NCBI RefSeq assembly: GCF_003402535.2
Contig: NZ_AP025170.1
Coordinates: 2,046,001 to 2,110,000, forward strand
Direction: 5' to 3'
Length of the DNA stretch: 64,000 bases
Origin: Cupriavidus sp. P-10
GTDB lineage: Bacteria > Pseudomonadota > Gammaproteobacteria > Burkholderiales > Burkholderiaceae
Under the pieces are notes generated by a model, which saw nothing but the letters and a program-made list of their open reading frames with translations, did no database searches and was not told the origin of the DNA. A program made the position numbers and the translations under genes. Shown piece by piece: positions 7,755 through 16,178 of this stretch. Position 1 is the stretch's first letter; the number at the start of each line of letters is the position of its first letter.

Positions 7755-8729
7755 ATGCACACCGTCGCCGTGATTGCCTTCGAAGGCATCAGCCCGTTCC
7801 ACCTGTCGGTGCCCTGCATCGTGTTCGGCGACGATCTCGCCATGCTGGGGGTGCCGCGCTACCGGCTGCTGATCTGCGGCGAGCAGACCGGCCTGATCCG
7901 GACCATGTCGGGCTTCCGCATCGAGGTCGAGCACGACCTCCGCGCGCTGGAACAAGCCGATACCGTGATCATGCCGGCCTGGCGCGACCCGGCGGAACGC
8001 CCCTCGCCGGCCTTGCTGGCGGCACTGCAGGCGGCCAGCGCCCGCGGCGCGCGCATCGCCGGGCTGTGCCTGGGCACCTTCGTGATCGCCGAGGCCGGCC
8101 TGCTCGACGGCCGGCCGGCGGCCACCCACTGGGTCTGGGCCGATGACTTCGCCGCGCGCTATACCAGGGTCCGGCTCGACCGCCGTTCGCTGTATATCGA
8201 CGATGGCAGCATCCTCACGTCGGCCGGCACCGCCGCCGCGCTGGACTGCTGCCTGCACCTGGTGCGCCGCGACCACGGCGCGGAAGTCGCGAACCGCGTG
8301 GCCCGCCGCATGGTGGTGGCGCCGCACCGGCATGGCGGGCAGGCGCAGTACATCGAGCAGCCGCTGCCGCAGGCGGCCGGCGCCGACAAGCTGAGCACCA
8401 CGCTCGACTGGGCCATCGAGCACCTGGAACAGCCGCTGACGCTGGACCTGCTGGCCGACAAGGCAGGCATGAGCCGGCGCAATTTCACCCGGCGCTTCAA
8501 GGCCAAGACCGGCACCACGGTGACGCAGTGGGTGCTGAACCACCGGCTTACCGCGGCGCAGCGCCTGCTGGAGACCACCAGCAAGAGCGTCGACGTGATC
8601 GCCGGCCTGGTCGGGTTCGGCTCGGCGGTTTCCTTGCGCCAGCACTTTGCCCAGACCTTTGCCATTTCGCCCTCCGCCTACCGCAAGCAGTTCGGCACCA
8701 CGGCGCCTTCAGGCCGTGCCGCGGCATAA
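7755..8729 (+). CDS. GlxA-type AraC-family regulator with DJ-1/PfpI domain
   Basis: The 324-residue protein combines a DJ-1/PfpI-like domain (residues 1-185; GARIAGLCLGTFVIAEAGLL and RPAATHWVW are typical of the GlxA group) with a C-terminal double AraC helix-turn-helix (about 215-315; LDLLADKAGMSRRNFTRRFK and the second motif near VDVIAGLVGFGSAVSLRQHF). Characterised relatives control carnitine, glycine betaine or nitrogen-compound catabolism. It is divergent from the isochorismatase-fold gene over a 186-bp gap, so that gene is the likely target. The downstream small secreted protein begins 6 bp after its stop and may be co-transcribed. Confidence 0.87.
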   Translation: MHTVAVIAFEGISPFHLSVPCIVFGDDLAMLGVPRYRLLICGEQTGLIRTMSGFRIEVEHDLRALEQADTVIMPAWRDPAERPSPALLAALQAASARGARIAGLCLGTFVIAEAGLLDGRPAATHWVWADDFAARYTRVRLDRRSLYIDDGSILTSAGTAAALDCCLHLVRRDHGAEVANRVARRMVVAPHRHGGQAQYIEQPLPQAAGADKLSTTLDWAIEHLEQPLTLDLLADKAGMSRRNFTRRFKAKTGTTVTQWVLNHRLTAAQRLLETTSKSVDVIAGLVGFGSAVSLRQHFAQTFAISPSAYRKQFGTTAPSGRAAA

Positions 8730-8735
8730 CTCGTC

Positions 8736-9080
8736 ATGAACCGCTTTTTCCGCCTCCGCTTTATGCCCTGCTGCATCGGCGCCGTTGCCCTTGCGCTCGC
8801 CGGCACCGCCCATGCTGCGACCGATATCGACTGCGACCCGTCGGCAGCGCCCGCGGGCCGCGTGCCCTCGCAGCGGCTGATCTGCGAGTCGGCGCTGTTT
8901 TCGATGGGCTACCAGCGCATCCATGCCGATCAGCAGCGGCAACTGAAGGCCGGCACGATCACCGAGGCCGAAGTCGCCGCATTCCGCAAGAAGCGTGACA
9001 GCTGCGAGACCGCGGCGTGCCTCGACAACGTGTTCCGTGAATGGCGGACGTTCGCGGCGCAAGCCGGCGGCAAGCGCTGA
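8736..9080 (+). CDS. Small secreted protein, LprI-like
   Basis: This is a 114-residue protein with an N-terminal signal peptide (about residues 1-27, ending GTAHAA). The mature part holds four cysteines that could form two disulphides; the C-terminal stretch RDSCETAACLDNVFREW resembles the cysteine-rich helical repeat of LprI/DUF1311 proteins, some of which inhibit lysozyme. It is shorter than LprI itself. It follows the GlxA-type gene by 6 bp. The family assignment is tentative, while a secreted location is well supported. Confidence 0.65.
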   Translation: MNRFFRLRFMPCCIGAVALALAGTAHAATDIDCDPSAAPAGRVPSQRLICESALFSMGYQRIHADQQRQLKAGTITEAEVAAFRKKRDSCETAACLDNVFREWRTFAAQAGGKR

Positions 9081-9101
9081 AGGCCGCGACTGCCGGGGCC
9101 C

Positions 9102-9485
9102 TCAGAAGTTCGTCTCGATCGCCATCCTGGCGCCGTCCGGCACCTGGTTCGGAATGACCCGGTGTGCAAGGATCTCGTAGTCCCGGGCAGCCGCCACTGA
9201 CGTGGGATTCACCAGCCGCTTCGGGCCGCCCAGCCAGGCGAAATGATCCTTGCCGTCGTCACTGCTGAACCAGGCAAAGTCGCCGATGCGGTCGAGGCCA
9301 CGCTGCACCATCTTCAGCAGCGCCAGGGCTTCTTCTGAAACACCCAGGTGCCGTCCTGTGTCATGGATGACCGTGGCCAGGTTGCGGAGCTTGTTGGTGG
9401 TTGAGGTGCCTTCCCCGTTCGCCTGGTCAGGCACCAGTTCGACAACCAGAATCCCTTTGTGTGCGGTGATGCGTGCTTGATGCAT
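9102..9485 (-). CDS. Hypothetical protein of unknown family
   Basis: The frame is open from 9755, but I chose the ATG at 9485 (MHQARITAHKG) because GGGAG lies 5 bp upstream of it and the sequence before it is poor in coding character. The resulting 127-residue protein has no signal peptide or membrane segment. It contains LRNLATVIHDTGRHLGVSEEALALL and a Trp/Phe-rich FAWFSSDDGKDHFAWLGG. I recognise no family. Base composition around it is lower in GC than its neighbours, which may indicate transfer. It is convergent with the LprI-like gene, 21 bp away. Confidence 0.5.
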   Translation of the reverse strand: MHQARITAHKGILVVELVPDQANGEGTSTTNKLRNLATVIHDTGRHLGVSEEALALLKMVQRGLDRIGDFAWFSSDDGKDHFAWLGGPKRLVNPTSVAAARDYEILAHRVIPNQVPDGARMAIETNF

Positions 9486-9789
9486 GGCTTCTCCCAACGG
9501 ATGCAGGTCCCCTGTCGGCCAGATGCAATCAACAAGCAAGTTTGCTGCCAGGCCTTGCGGGATGTGCAGCGTACCTGCCTTACATGACAATTCTGGGTGT
9601 GCGGCGCGGGAATCGACAGCCGGCGAGGTCGCCAGGCCACTCGCGCGCGGGTGTGGCGGAATGGGCGTGGTGTTGGTACCCGCCGTGGACTTCCCGGAAA
9701 CCGTTGGGCCGCAAGCAACTTTGTCTGCGTTGGCTTGCCAGCACAACACAGGCACGGAACTGGTGCGCGCGTTGTTCGGGGTGAACCTT
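9486..9789. other. 304-bp gap without a convincing gene
   Basis: Open frames exist on both strands, but their amino acid composition is not protein-like and no ribosome binding site supports them. It may hold the promoter of the hypothetical gene at 9485. I see no strong hairpin or repeat. Confidence 0.4.
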
Positions 9790-10893
9790 TCAGCCGACCT
9801 GGTAGCGCCGGATTACCTCCGGATCCGGATCGATACCCAGCCCCGGCCCGTCCGGCACCCGGATCATCCCGTCGCGCGGCACCACCGCATCGCCGAGCAC
9901 CGGGGCCTCCATGTCAAAGTAGCGCCATTCGATCATGGCGCGCGCATCGCCCAGCGCCGCCGTGGCATGGATGCTGGCCAGCAGCCCGGGGCCGTCATAG
10001 AAGGTATGGACCATCACCTGCGTGTTGTGCGCCTCGGCCAGCGCGAACACCTTGCGCAGCGGGCTGATGCCGCCCATCTTGGCCGGGCTTGGCTGGATGA
10101 CGTCGACCGCGCCAGCGCCAAGCATCTGGTGGAAGTCCGTCAGCGTCGAGGCATTCTCGCCTGCGGCAACGGGAATGCCGCATTGCCGGCGCAATGCCGC
10201 AAGGCCTGCGTAGTTCTCCGGCGGCCACAGCGGTTCTTCGAGCCAGCGCAGCGCCAGCGGCGCCAGTTCGCGCGCCATGTCGATGGCCTCCGCCAGAGAC
10301 CAGGGGCAGTTTACATCCAGCGTGATTTCGATATCCGGCCCGGCCGCCTCGCGCGCGGCCCTGATGACGCCCAGGTCGACCTCGTGCAGCTTGACGCTGC
10401 GGTAGCCGTCGGCGATCGCGCGCTGCATGTTGGCAGCGATCGTCTCACGGTCGGCGTAGCGGATCAGGCTGGCATACGCCGGCAGGCGATCCCGCTGCGC
10501 GCCGCCCAGCAGCCGGTGCAACGGCATGCCGGCGGCCTTGCCGCAGATATCCCACAGCGCGATATCGAGCGCCGACAGCCCGTACATCAGGGCGCCGCTG
10601 CGCCCGAAGACGTGAAACCGGCGCTGCAGGTCCAGGCTCAGCGCCTCGGGCCGCGTGGCATCCCTGCCGATGCACGCCGGCGCCAGCAGTTCGTCGAGCG
10701 CCGCCTTGACCATCGGGATGCCGATAAAGCCGAAGGTTTCGCCCCAGCCCACGATGCCGTCGTCAGTGGTCACCCGGACCAGCAGCGAATCGGCGGCCTG
10801 CAGCCCCGCCCCGCCCCACACGCCGGCGGCGGAGACTCCGCCGACCGTGAACGGCACGCGCAGCACGATGGTGTCGATCGACGCAATCTGCAT
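9790..10893 (-). CDS. Mandelate racemase/muconate lactonizing enzyme family protein
   Basis: The 367-residue protein is a full-length enolase-superfamily enzyme with an N-terminal capping domain and a (beta/alpha)8 barrel. Visible barrel signatures are YRSVKLHEVD (the lysine of strand 2), ITLDVNCPW and LRWLEEPLWP (metal ligands), VAAGENAST (third ligand) and VMVHTFYDGPG (a histidine in the position of the MR-type base). The Lys/His pair suggests the mandelate racemase or sugar-acid dehydratase subgroup rather than muconate cycloisomerase. The substrate is unknown. The gene is divergent from the LysR relic and catBCD. Confidence 0.85.
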   Translation of the reverse strand: MQIASIDTIVLRVPFTVGGVSAAGVWGGAGLQAADSLLVRVTTDDGIVGWGETFGFIGIPMVKAALDELLAPACIGRDATRPEALSLDLQRRFHVFGRSGALMYGLSALDIALWDICGKAAGMPLHRLLGGAQRDRLPAYASLIRYADRETIAANMQRAIADGYRSVKLHEVDLGVIRAAREAAGPDIEITLDVNCPWSLAEAIDMARELAPLALRWLEEPLWPPENYAGLAALRRQCGIPVAAGENASTLTDFHQMLGAGAVDVIQPSPAKMGGISPLRKVFALAEAHNTQVMVHTFYDGPGLLASIHATAALGDARAMIEWRYFDMEAPVLGDAVVPRDGMIRVPDGPGLGIDPDPEVIRRYQVG

Positions 10894-11004
10894 GGCTCGT
10901 CTCCCGCTGCCACTGCAGCCTTGGGGGACCAGCTGGCTGCATGGCTGCGTTCACTATAGGCAAGCGTACGTTAGCCCGCCCGCACCTGAGCGGAGGACTC
11001 AGGC

Positions 11005-11160
11005 GCTTGCCATCAGCCCTGGCATGAGGTGCGCGAGCTGCAGATCGCGCTCGGGCTGGTGGCGATGGGCGAAGGCATCTCGGTGGTGCCCAGCAGCGTC
11101 TACGGGCTGAAGCGGGGCGACGTGACCTACAAGGAACTGGAGAAGGCCTGGCTTACCTGC
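11005..11160 (+). pseudogene. C-terminal relic of a CatR/BenM-like LysR regulator
   Basis: The frame encodes HEVRELQIALGLVAMGEGIS, then VVPSSVYGLKRGDVTYKELE. This closely resembles the last part of the effector domain of CatM/BenM/CatR proteins. The DNA-binding domain and the rest of the effector domain are missing: upstream, similarity fades by about 11000 into the promoter of the divergent enolase-superfamily gene. Downstream the frame continues with unrelated residues to a stop at 11241. It lies just before catB, where an intact catR is expected, so this is best read as a deleted local regulator. Confidence 0.7.
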
Positions 11161-11290
11161 CCCCGCAGAAGGAATAAGGCGCCAGCGGCAACCCATACTT
11201 TTGAAGTATCAAATCAGACGCCAACGGTCTTGGACAGCTGAAAAACAGCCCTTCATACTCCGACGCAACGTTCAACTGCATCAGGAAGGT

Positions 11291-12442
11291 ATGAAAGTGG
11301 CGACACAATCCGGCTCCACGGCCATCGAGTCGATCGAGGCTATCCTGGTCGACCTGCCGACCATCCGCCCGCACCAGCTCGCCATGGCGACCATGCAGCG
11401 GCAGACCCTCGTGATCGTCCGCCTGCGCTGCGCCGACGGCGTGGAAGGCATCGGCGAGGCCACCACCATCGGCGGCCTGTCCTATGGCGATGAAAGCCCC
11501 GAGGGCATCAAGCTGACCATCGACACTTACCTGGCGCCGGCGTTGCTGGGGCAGGACGCCACCAACGTGCACGCCGCCATGGCGCGGCTGAACAAGGTGG
11601 CGCGCGGCAACCGCTTTGCCAAGTCGGCGCTGGAGACCGCGCTGCTCGACGCACAGGGCAAGCGCCTGGGCGTGCCGCTGTCGACGCTGCTGGGCGGCGC
11701 GGTGCGCGACACGCTGCCGGTGCTGTGGACGCTGGCCAGCGGCGATACCGCGCGCGACATCGACGAGGCCGAACGCCTGCTGGCCGAGCGCCGCCACGAC
11801 ACCTTCAAGCTCAAGATCGGCCGGCGCAGCGTGCGCGAGGACGTGGCCCATGTGTCCGCGATCAAGCGCGCGCTGGGCGACCGTGCCCGCGTCACCGTCG
11901 ACGTCAACCAGGCCTGGAACGAAGCGGATGCCGCCACCGGCATCGCCATGCTCGAAGCCGCCGGCATCGACCTGATCGAGCAGCCCACGCCGCGTGAGCA
12001 GCGCAACGCGCTGGCCCGGCTGGCGGCGCGCTTTGTCGTGCCCATCATGGCCGACGAAGCCGTGTGCGGCCCCGAGGACGCGATGGAACTGGCCCGCCTC
12101 GGCGCCGCCGACGTGTTCGCACTGAAGATCGCCAAGTCCGGCGGCATCTTCGGCATGCTGCGCACCGCCGCGGTCGGCGATGCGGCCGGCATCGCGCTGT
12201 ATGGCGGCACCATGCTGGAAGGCAGCGTCGGCACCATCGCGGCCGCCCACGGCTTTGCCACGCTGCCGCAACTGGCGTGGGGCACCGAGCTGTTCGGCCC
12301 GCTGCTGCTGAAGGACGATATCGTGCTGGAGCGGCCGGTGTACCGCGACTTTGCGCTGCACCTGCCGCAAGGGCCCGGGCTGGGGATCGCGCTCGACGAA
12401 GACAAGCTGGCGCATTATCGACGCGACAGCGGCCGCGCCTGA
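11291..12442 (+). CDS. catB: Muconate cycloisomerase (cis,cis-muconate lactonizing enzyme)
   Basis: The 383-residue enzyme converts cis,cis-muconate to muconolactone in the catechol branch of the beta-ketoadipate pathway. I chose ATG 11291 because AGGAAGGT lies immediately before it; the frame is open from 11201, but that part overlaps the LysR relic. The KxK pair in TFKLKIGRRS, the metal ligands in VTVDVNQAW, IDLIEQPTP and IMADEAVCG, and ALKIAKSGG are all present and fit muconate cycloisomerase. catC follows after 43 bp. Confidence 0.92.
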   Translation: MKVATQSGSTAIESIEAILVDLPTIRPHQLAMATMQRQTLVIVRLRCADGVEGIGEATTIGGLSYGDESPEGIKLTIDTYLAPALLGQDATNVHAAMARLNKVARGNRFAKSALETALLDAQGKRLGVPLSTLLGGAVRDTLPVLWTLASGDTARDIDEAERLLAERRHDTFKLKIGRRSVREDVAHVSAIKRALGDRARVTVDVNQAWNEADAATGIAMLEAAGIDLIEQPTPREQRNALARLAARFVVPIMADEAVCGPEDAMELARLGAADVFALKIAKSGGIFGMLRTAAVGDAAGIALYGGTMLEGSVGTIAAAHGFATLPQLAWGTELFGPLLLKDDIVLERPVYRDFALHLPQGPGLGIALDEDKLAHYRRDSGRA

Positions 12443-12485
12443 ATTTTCACCACCGGACTAATCAGACTGGAACAAGGAGAACCCG

Positions 12486-12764
12486 ATGCTGTATCTGGTA
12501 CGAATGGACGTGAACCTGCCGCACGACATGCCCGCCGCGCAGGCCGATGAGATCAAGGCGCGCGAGAAGGCTTACGCGCAGGACCTGCAGCGCCAGGGCA
12601 AGTGGCTGCACCTCTACCGCGTGGTTGGCGAGTATGCCAACTACAGCGTGTTCGACGTCGAGTCGAACGAGGCGCTGCACAACCTGCTGTCGGCCCTGCC
12701 GCTGTTCCCGTACATGAAGATCGCCGTCACGCCGCTGGCGCCGCATCCTTCTTCGATCCGCTGA
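12486..12764 (+). CDS. catC: Muconolactone delta-isomerase
   Basis: The 92-residue protein has the normal CatC length and sequence (MLYLVRMDVNLPHDMP, then a helix of AREKAYAQDLQRQGKW and LHLYRVVGEYANYSVFDVES). It isomerises (+)-muconolactone to 3-oxoadipate enol-lactone and forms a decameric barrel in characterised species. AAGGAG lies 6 bp before the ATG. It stands between catB and the enol-lactone hydrolase gene, so three successive steps are encoded in order. Confidence 0.95.
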   Translation: MLYLVRMDVNLPHDMPAAQADEIKAREKAYAQDLQRQGKWLHLYRVVGEYANYSVFDVESNEALHNLLSALPLFPYMKIAVTPLAPHPSSIR

Positions 12765-12778
12765 GCGAGGCCCGCGTC

Positions 12779-13561
12779 ATGAGCATCGCCACCCGTGACG
12801 GGCTTCGCCTGCACTACGAACTCCAGGGCCCCGCCGGCGCGCCGGTGCTGGTCATGTCCAACTCGCTCGGCACCAGCCTGTCAATGTGGGATCCGCAGAT
12901 GCCGGCGCTGCGGGAACGCTTCCGCGTGCTGCGCTACGACACGCGCGGCCATGGCGCCTCCGGCGTGCCGGCCGCGCCGTTCGGCATGGCCGAGCTGGGC
13001 GCCGACGTGCTGGCGGTGATGGACCACGCCGGTGTCGAACGCGCGCATTTCTGCGGCCTGTCGATGGGCGGCATGACCGGCATCTGGCTGGCACGCCATC
13101 ACCCCGAACGCTTCGGCCGCTTCGTGCTGGCCAATACCGCGGCGCTGATCGGCCCGCCGTCCGGCTGGAACACGCGCATCGAGCGCGTGCAGGCCGAAGG
13201 CATGGCAGCCATTGCCGAGGGCGTGCTGGCCCGCTGGTTCACCCCAGCGGCGCTCGCCGGCGATCCGGCGCGCCTGGCCCCGGTGCTGTCGATGCTCGCC
13301 TCGACCGATGCCGGCGGCTATGTCGCCAACTGCGCCGCGGTGCGCGATGCCGACCTGCGCGGCATGCTGGCCGGCATTGACGCGCGCGTGCTGGTGATCG
13401 CTGGCGTGCAGGATGCCGCCACCACGCCGGAACAGGGGCGCGAGCTGGCTGATGGCATTGCCAACGCCGAGTACCTCGCGCTCAATGCGGCGCATCTGTC
13501 GAACTGGGAATTGCCGGGGAAGTTCTCTGACGCGGTGATCAACTTCGTTTCACAGGCGTGA
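12779..13561 (+). CDS. catD: 3-oxoadipate enol-lactone hydrolase
   Basis: The 260-residue alpha/beta hydrolase has the nucleophile elbow CGLSMGGMTG at about residues 95-104, an oxyanion region around VMSNSLGTSLSMW at about 25-37 and the catalytic histidine in NAAHLSNWE near residue 240. It hydrolyses 3-oxoadipate enol-lactone to 3-oxoadipate (called CatD or PcaD depending on the branch; CatD fits the catBC context). The start lies 15 bp after catC. Neither catA (catechol 1,2-dioxygenase) nor the downstream thiolase steps are in the window. Confidence 0.92.
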   Translation: MSIATRDGLRLHYELQGPAGAPVLVMSNSLGTSLSMWDPQMPALRERFRVLRYDTRGHGASGVPAAPFGMAELGADVLAVMDHAGVERAHFCGLSMGGMTGIWLARHHPERFGRFVLANTAALIGPPSGWNTRIERVQAEGMAAIAEGVLARWFTPAALAGDPARLAPVLSMLASTDAGGYVANCAAVRDADLRGMLAGIDARVLVIAGVQDAATTPEQGRELADGIANAEYLALNAAHLSNWELPGKFSDAVINFVSQA

Positions 13562-13592
13562 CGCCTGCGCTGCTGGCGCGAGGCTGACCGGT

Positions 13593-14975
13593 TCAGACCA
13601 CCATCTCCACCCCCGACGTTGGCCGGCGCTCCAGCAATGCCGCCAGTTTCCTTAGCGCCAGCGACAGCTGCGCGTGATTGTCCACGCCGCCGAGCGAGAT
13701 GCGGATGGCATTGGGCGCATCGGGCCCGTCCCAGAACGCATCGGAAGGCGTGACCCGCAGGTCTTCCGCCAGCGCGGCCCGGGTGAGCTGCTGCGCCGAC
13801 CACTGCGCGGGCAGCCGGTGCCAGACGTGGATGGCGCTGGGCGGCAGCTGGCCGATCCCGCTCAGCCATCGGCTTGCCAGTGCGCACCGCGCCAGCGCTT
13901 CGGTGCGGATGCCGTCGAGCAGTTGCATGGCCGAGCCGTCATGGATCCATTGCGTGGCCAGGGCCGCGGTCATCGGCGCGGCCATCAGCGCGAAGGCGCG
14001 CAGCGATGCCAGCAGGTCATCGCCACCCCTTTCTTCCGGCAGCAGGACATAGGCGGTGCGCAGGCCCGGACTGAGCGCCTTGGACAGCGTCGCGACGTAG
14101 TAGGTACGCTCGGGCGCAAAGCTGGCGAGCGGCGGCGGCGCTGACGGCGTCAGCAGCCAGTACGGATCATCCTCCAGCAAGGCGATATCGCATCGGTGCG
14201 CAGTCCTGGCGATCTCTGCCCGGCGCGAGGCCGGCATGGTGTGCGTGGTCGGATTCTGGGCGGTCGGGTTGAGGTAGGCGAGCGTGGCCCCCCCGGCGCG
14301 GGCCGCGGCGAGCGCGTCGGGCAGCATCCCGTCCGCGTCGCACGGCGCGATCACCACGCGCCGGCCCAGTTGCGCCGCCGCGGCGCGGATGCCCGGGTAG
14401 GCCAGCGGCTCGGTCACGATCGCCTCGCCGGGCCGGGTACGGCTCAGGATCACGGCGGCCAGCGCGGCCTGGGCGCCGGGGCACACCACCAGCCGCGCGG
14501 TGTCCACCTGCCCGAAGATCGGCGCCAGCCAGAGCGCCCCGGCCGACCGGTCCGAAGCGCTGCCGCCGCCAAGCTGGTAGGTCATCAGCAGGTGCGGGTC
14601 GCTGCGCAGCAGGACCTGGCTCAGGCCGCGCCGCAACAGGTCCTGGAAATCCACGCCCGCTGGCGGCGGCGGCACGTTCATGCTCATGTCGACCACCCGC
14701 GCCAGTTCCGCGCGCGGCGCCGCAATGAAGGTGCCAAGCGCGCCCCGGGCCTCGATCAGCTGGCGCCGCCGGGCCTCGTTATAGGCGCGGGTCACGGTGG
14801 TCAGGTCGACGCCGAGCGCCCGGGCAAGCCCGCGCTGCGGCGGCACGCGGTCACCGGCCACGAGGCTGCCCTCGCGGATCGCCCCTTCGATGAAATCCAC
14901 GATCTGCAGGTAGCGCGCGCCGCCGCCTGTAGTGATCTGAAGATCCCATTTGTCCAGGATTTCGCTGCCTTGCAT
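13593..14975 (-). CDS. MocR-type regulator (GntR helix-turn-helix fused to aminotransferase-like domain)
   Basis: From ATG 14975 the protein has 460 residues; the frame is open to 15041, so a longer N-terminus is possible. Residues 18-80 are a GntR-type winged helix (RYLQIVDFIEGAIREGSLVA, then ALGVDLTTVTRAYNEARR). The remainder resembles a class I aminotransferase with the PLP lysine in VATLSKALSPGLRT. Unlike the MocR protein at 373, it is closer to the group annotated as 2-aminoadipate transaminase-like regulators. It is divergent from cyoA and convergent with catD. Control of the cyo operon by a PLP-dependent regulator would be unusual, so its target may lie elsewhere. Confidence 0.82.
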   Translation of the reverse strand: MQGSEILDKWDLQITTGGGARYLQIVDFIEGAIREGSLVAGDRVPPQRGLARALGVDLTTVTRAYNEARRRQLIEARGALGTFIAAPRAELARVVDMSMNVPPPPAGVDFQDLLRRGLSQVLLRSDPHLLMTYQLGGGSASDRSAGALWLAPIFGQVDTARLVVCPGAQAALAAVILSRTRPGEAIVTEPLAYPGIRAAAAQLGRRVVIAPCDADGMLPDALAAARAGGATLAYLNPTAQNPTTHTMPASRRAEIARTAHRCDIALLEDDPYWLLTPSAPPPLASFAPERTYYVATLSKALSPGLRTAYVLLPEERGGDDLLASLRAFALMAAPMTAALATQWIHDGSAMQLLDGIRTEALARCALASRWLSGIGQLPPSAIHVWHRLPAQWSAQQLTRAALAEDLRVTPSDAFWDGPDAPNAIRISLGGVDNHAQLSLALRKLAALLERRPTSGVEMVV

Positions 14976-15002
14976 GGATTCTTTGCCCAAAATCTTCCTC
15001 GA

Positions 15003-15057
15003 TGTATGGGTTTTGTCTTCAGCTAGCATGCCAGACATCACCGGAGGAATCCATACA
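15003..15057. promoter_or_regulatory. Spaced inverted arms in the MocR/cyoA divergent promoter
   Basis: TGTATGG at 15003-15009 and its complement CCATACA at 15051-15057 flank 41 bp within the gap between the MocR gene and cyoA. MocR proteins often bind repeated elements spaced by several helical turns, so this could be its site. Seven-base arms may also arise by chance, hence the low confidence. Confidence 0.25.
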
Positions 15058-15142
15058 AACCACGCCCGCGCGAGGCTGACGCAGCCCTTGAATCGGAGTG
15101 CGTGGCGGATGCTTTCGGTGATCCGTCACCAAGGTATCCGAA

Positions 15143-16177
15143 ATGCTAAAAACAACCGCCGGGCCGGCAGACAGCGATCGACTAGGTCCCCAAGTCCCGC
15201 GCCAAGCCCCCCGACAAGCCACCTTCACCCGCCTCACCCGCGCCTTTCCAGGCCCGCAGGTCCGCCTGCCGACCTTGCTGCTGACCGCCTGCCTGAGCAC
15301 CCTGCTCAGCGGCTGCAACCTCGAACTGCTCAATCCCAAGGGCAGCATCGGCGCACAGGAAAAATCGCTGATCCTGATCGCGCTGTTCGTCATGCTGATG
15401 GTCGTCATCCCGGTGATCTTCCTGACGCTGTGGTTTGCCTGGCGCTACCGCGAAAGCAACACGCGCGCGACCTACGCGCCCAAGTGGTCGCACTCGACCA
15501 AGATCGAGATCGTGGTGTGGGGCATCCCGTGCGTGATCGTGGCCTGCCTGGCCGTGCTGATCTGGGACTCGACGCACAAGCTCGACCCCTATCGTCCGCT
15601 TGAGTCCGAGGTCAGGCCGCTGCAGGTTGACGTCATCGCGCTGAACTGGAAATGGCTGTTCATCTATCCCGAGTACGGCGTCGCCTCGGTGAACCAGCTC
15701 GCCATCCCGGTCGGCACGCCGGTCAACTTCCGGCTGACCGCGGAATCGATGATGAATGCCTTCTTCATTCCGCAGCTTGGCAGCATGGTCTACACCATGG
15801 CCGGCATGCAGACCCGCCTGCACCTGATCGCCGACACGCCCGGCGTCTATCTCGGCCAGTCCGCGGCCTACAGCGGCGCTGGCTTCTCGGACATGCATTT
15901 CAAGACCCTGGCGACCTCGCGCGAGGACTTCGATGCCTGGATCGGCAAGGCCCGCGCGTCGGCGCAGGCGCTTGACGCGAACACCTACGGCACGCTGGAG
16001 CAGCCCAGCACCAAGGACCCCGTCACGCTCTATGCATCGGTGACCCCGAAGCTGTTCGACCAGGTCGTCGACAAGTACATGCAGGCCAACGGCGCGATCT
16101 GCCGCGCCAACACCCCCGAATCTCTGCAGGCCTTCCAACGCGTCCCGTCGGCGCTCCCCGGCCGCCTGGAGCAATGA
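15143..16177 (+). CDS. cyoA: Cytochrome bo3 ubiquinol oxidase subunit II
   Basis: The 344-residue lipoprotein subunit II belongs to the proton-pumping quinol oxidase. A lipobox LLSGC places the acylated cysteine at residue 58, preceded by an unusually long N-terminal leader; no closer start codon with a ribosome binding site is evident, so the start is uncertain. Two membrane segments follow (about 75-97 and 118-138), then the periplasmic cupredoxin domain ([18 protein letters not shown], then [18 protein letters not shown]), which lacks CuA ligands as in quinol oxidases. It is the first gene of cyoABCD. Confidence 0.95.
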   Translation: MLKTTAGPADSDRLGPQVPRQAPRQATFTRLTRAFPGPQVRLPTLLLTACLSTLLSGCNLELLNPKGSIGAQEKSLILIALFVMLMVVIPVIFLTLWFAWRYRESNTRATYAPKWSHSTKIEIVVWGIPCVIVACLAVLIWDSTHKLDPYRPLESEVRPLQVDVIALNWKWLFIYPEYGVASVNQLAIPVGTPVNFRLTAESMMNAFFIPQLGSMVYTMAGMQTRLHLIADTPGVYLGQSAAYSGAGFSDMHFKTLATSREDFDAWIGKARASAQALDANTYGTLEQPSTKDPVTLYASVTPKLFDQVVDKYMQANGAICRANTPESLQAFQRVPSALPGRLEQ

Positions 16178-16178
16178 C

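Noticed and set aside
7569..8645. Upstream extension of the isochorismatase-fold frame
   Set aside because: This part is antisense to the GlxA-type regulator; the enzyme begins normally at 7568.
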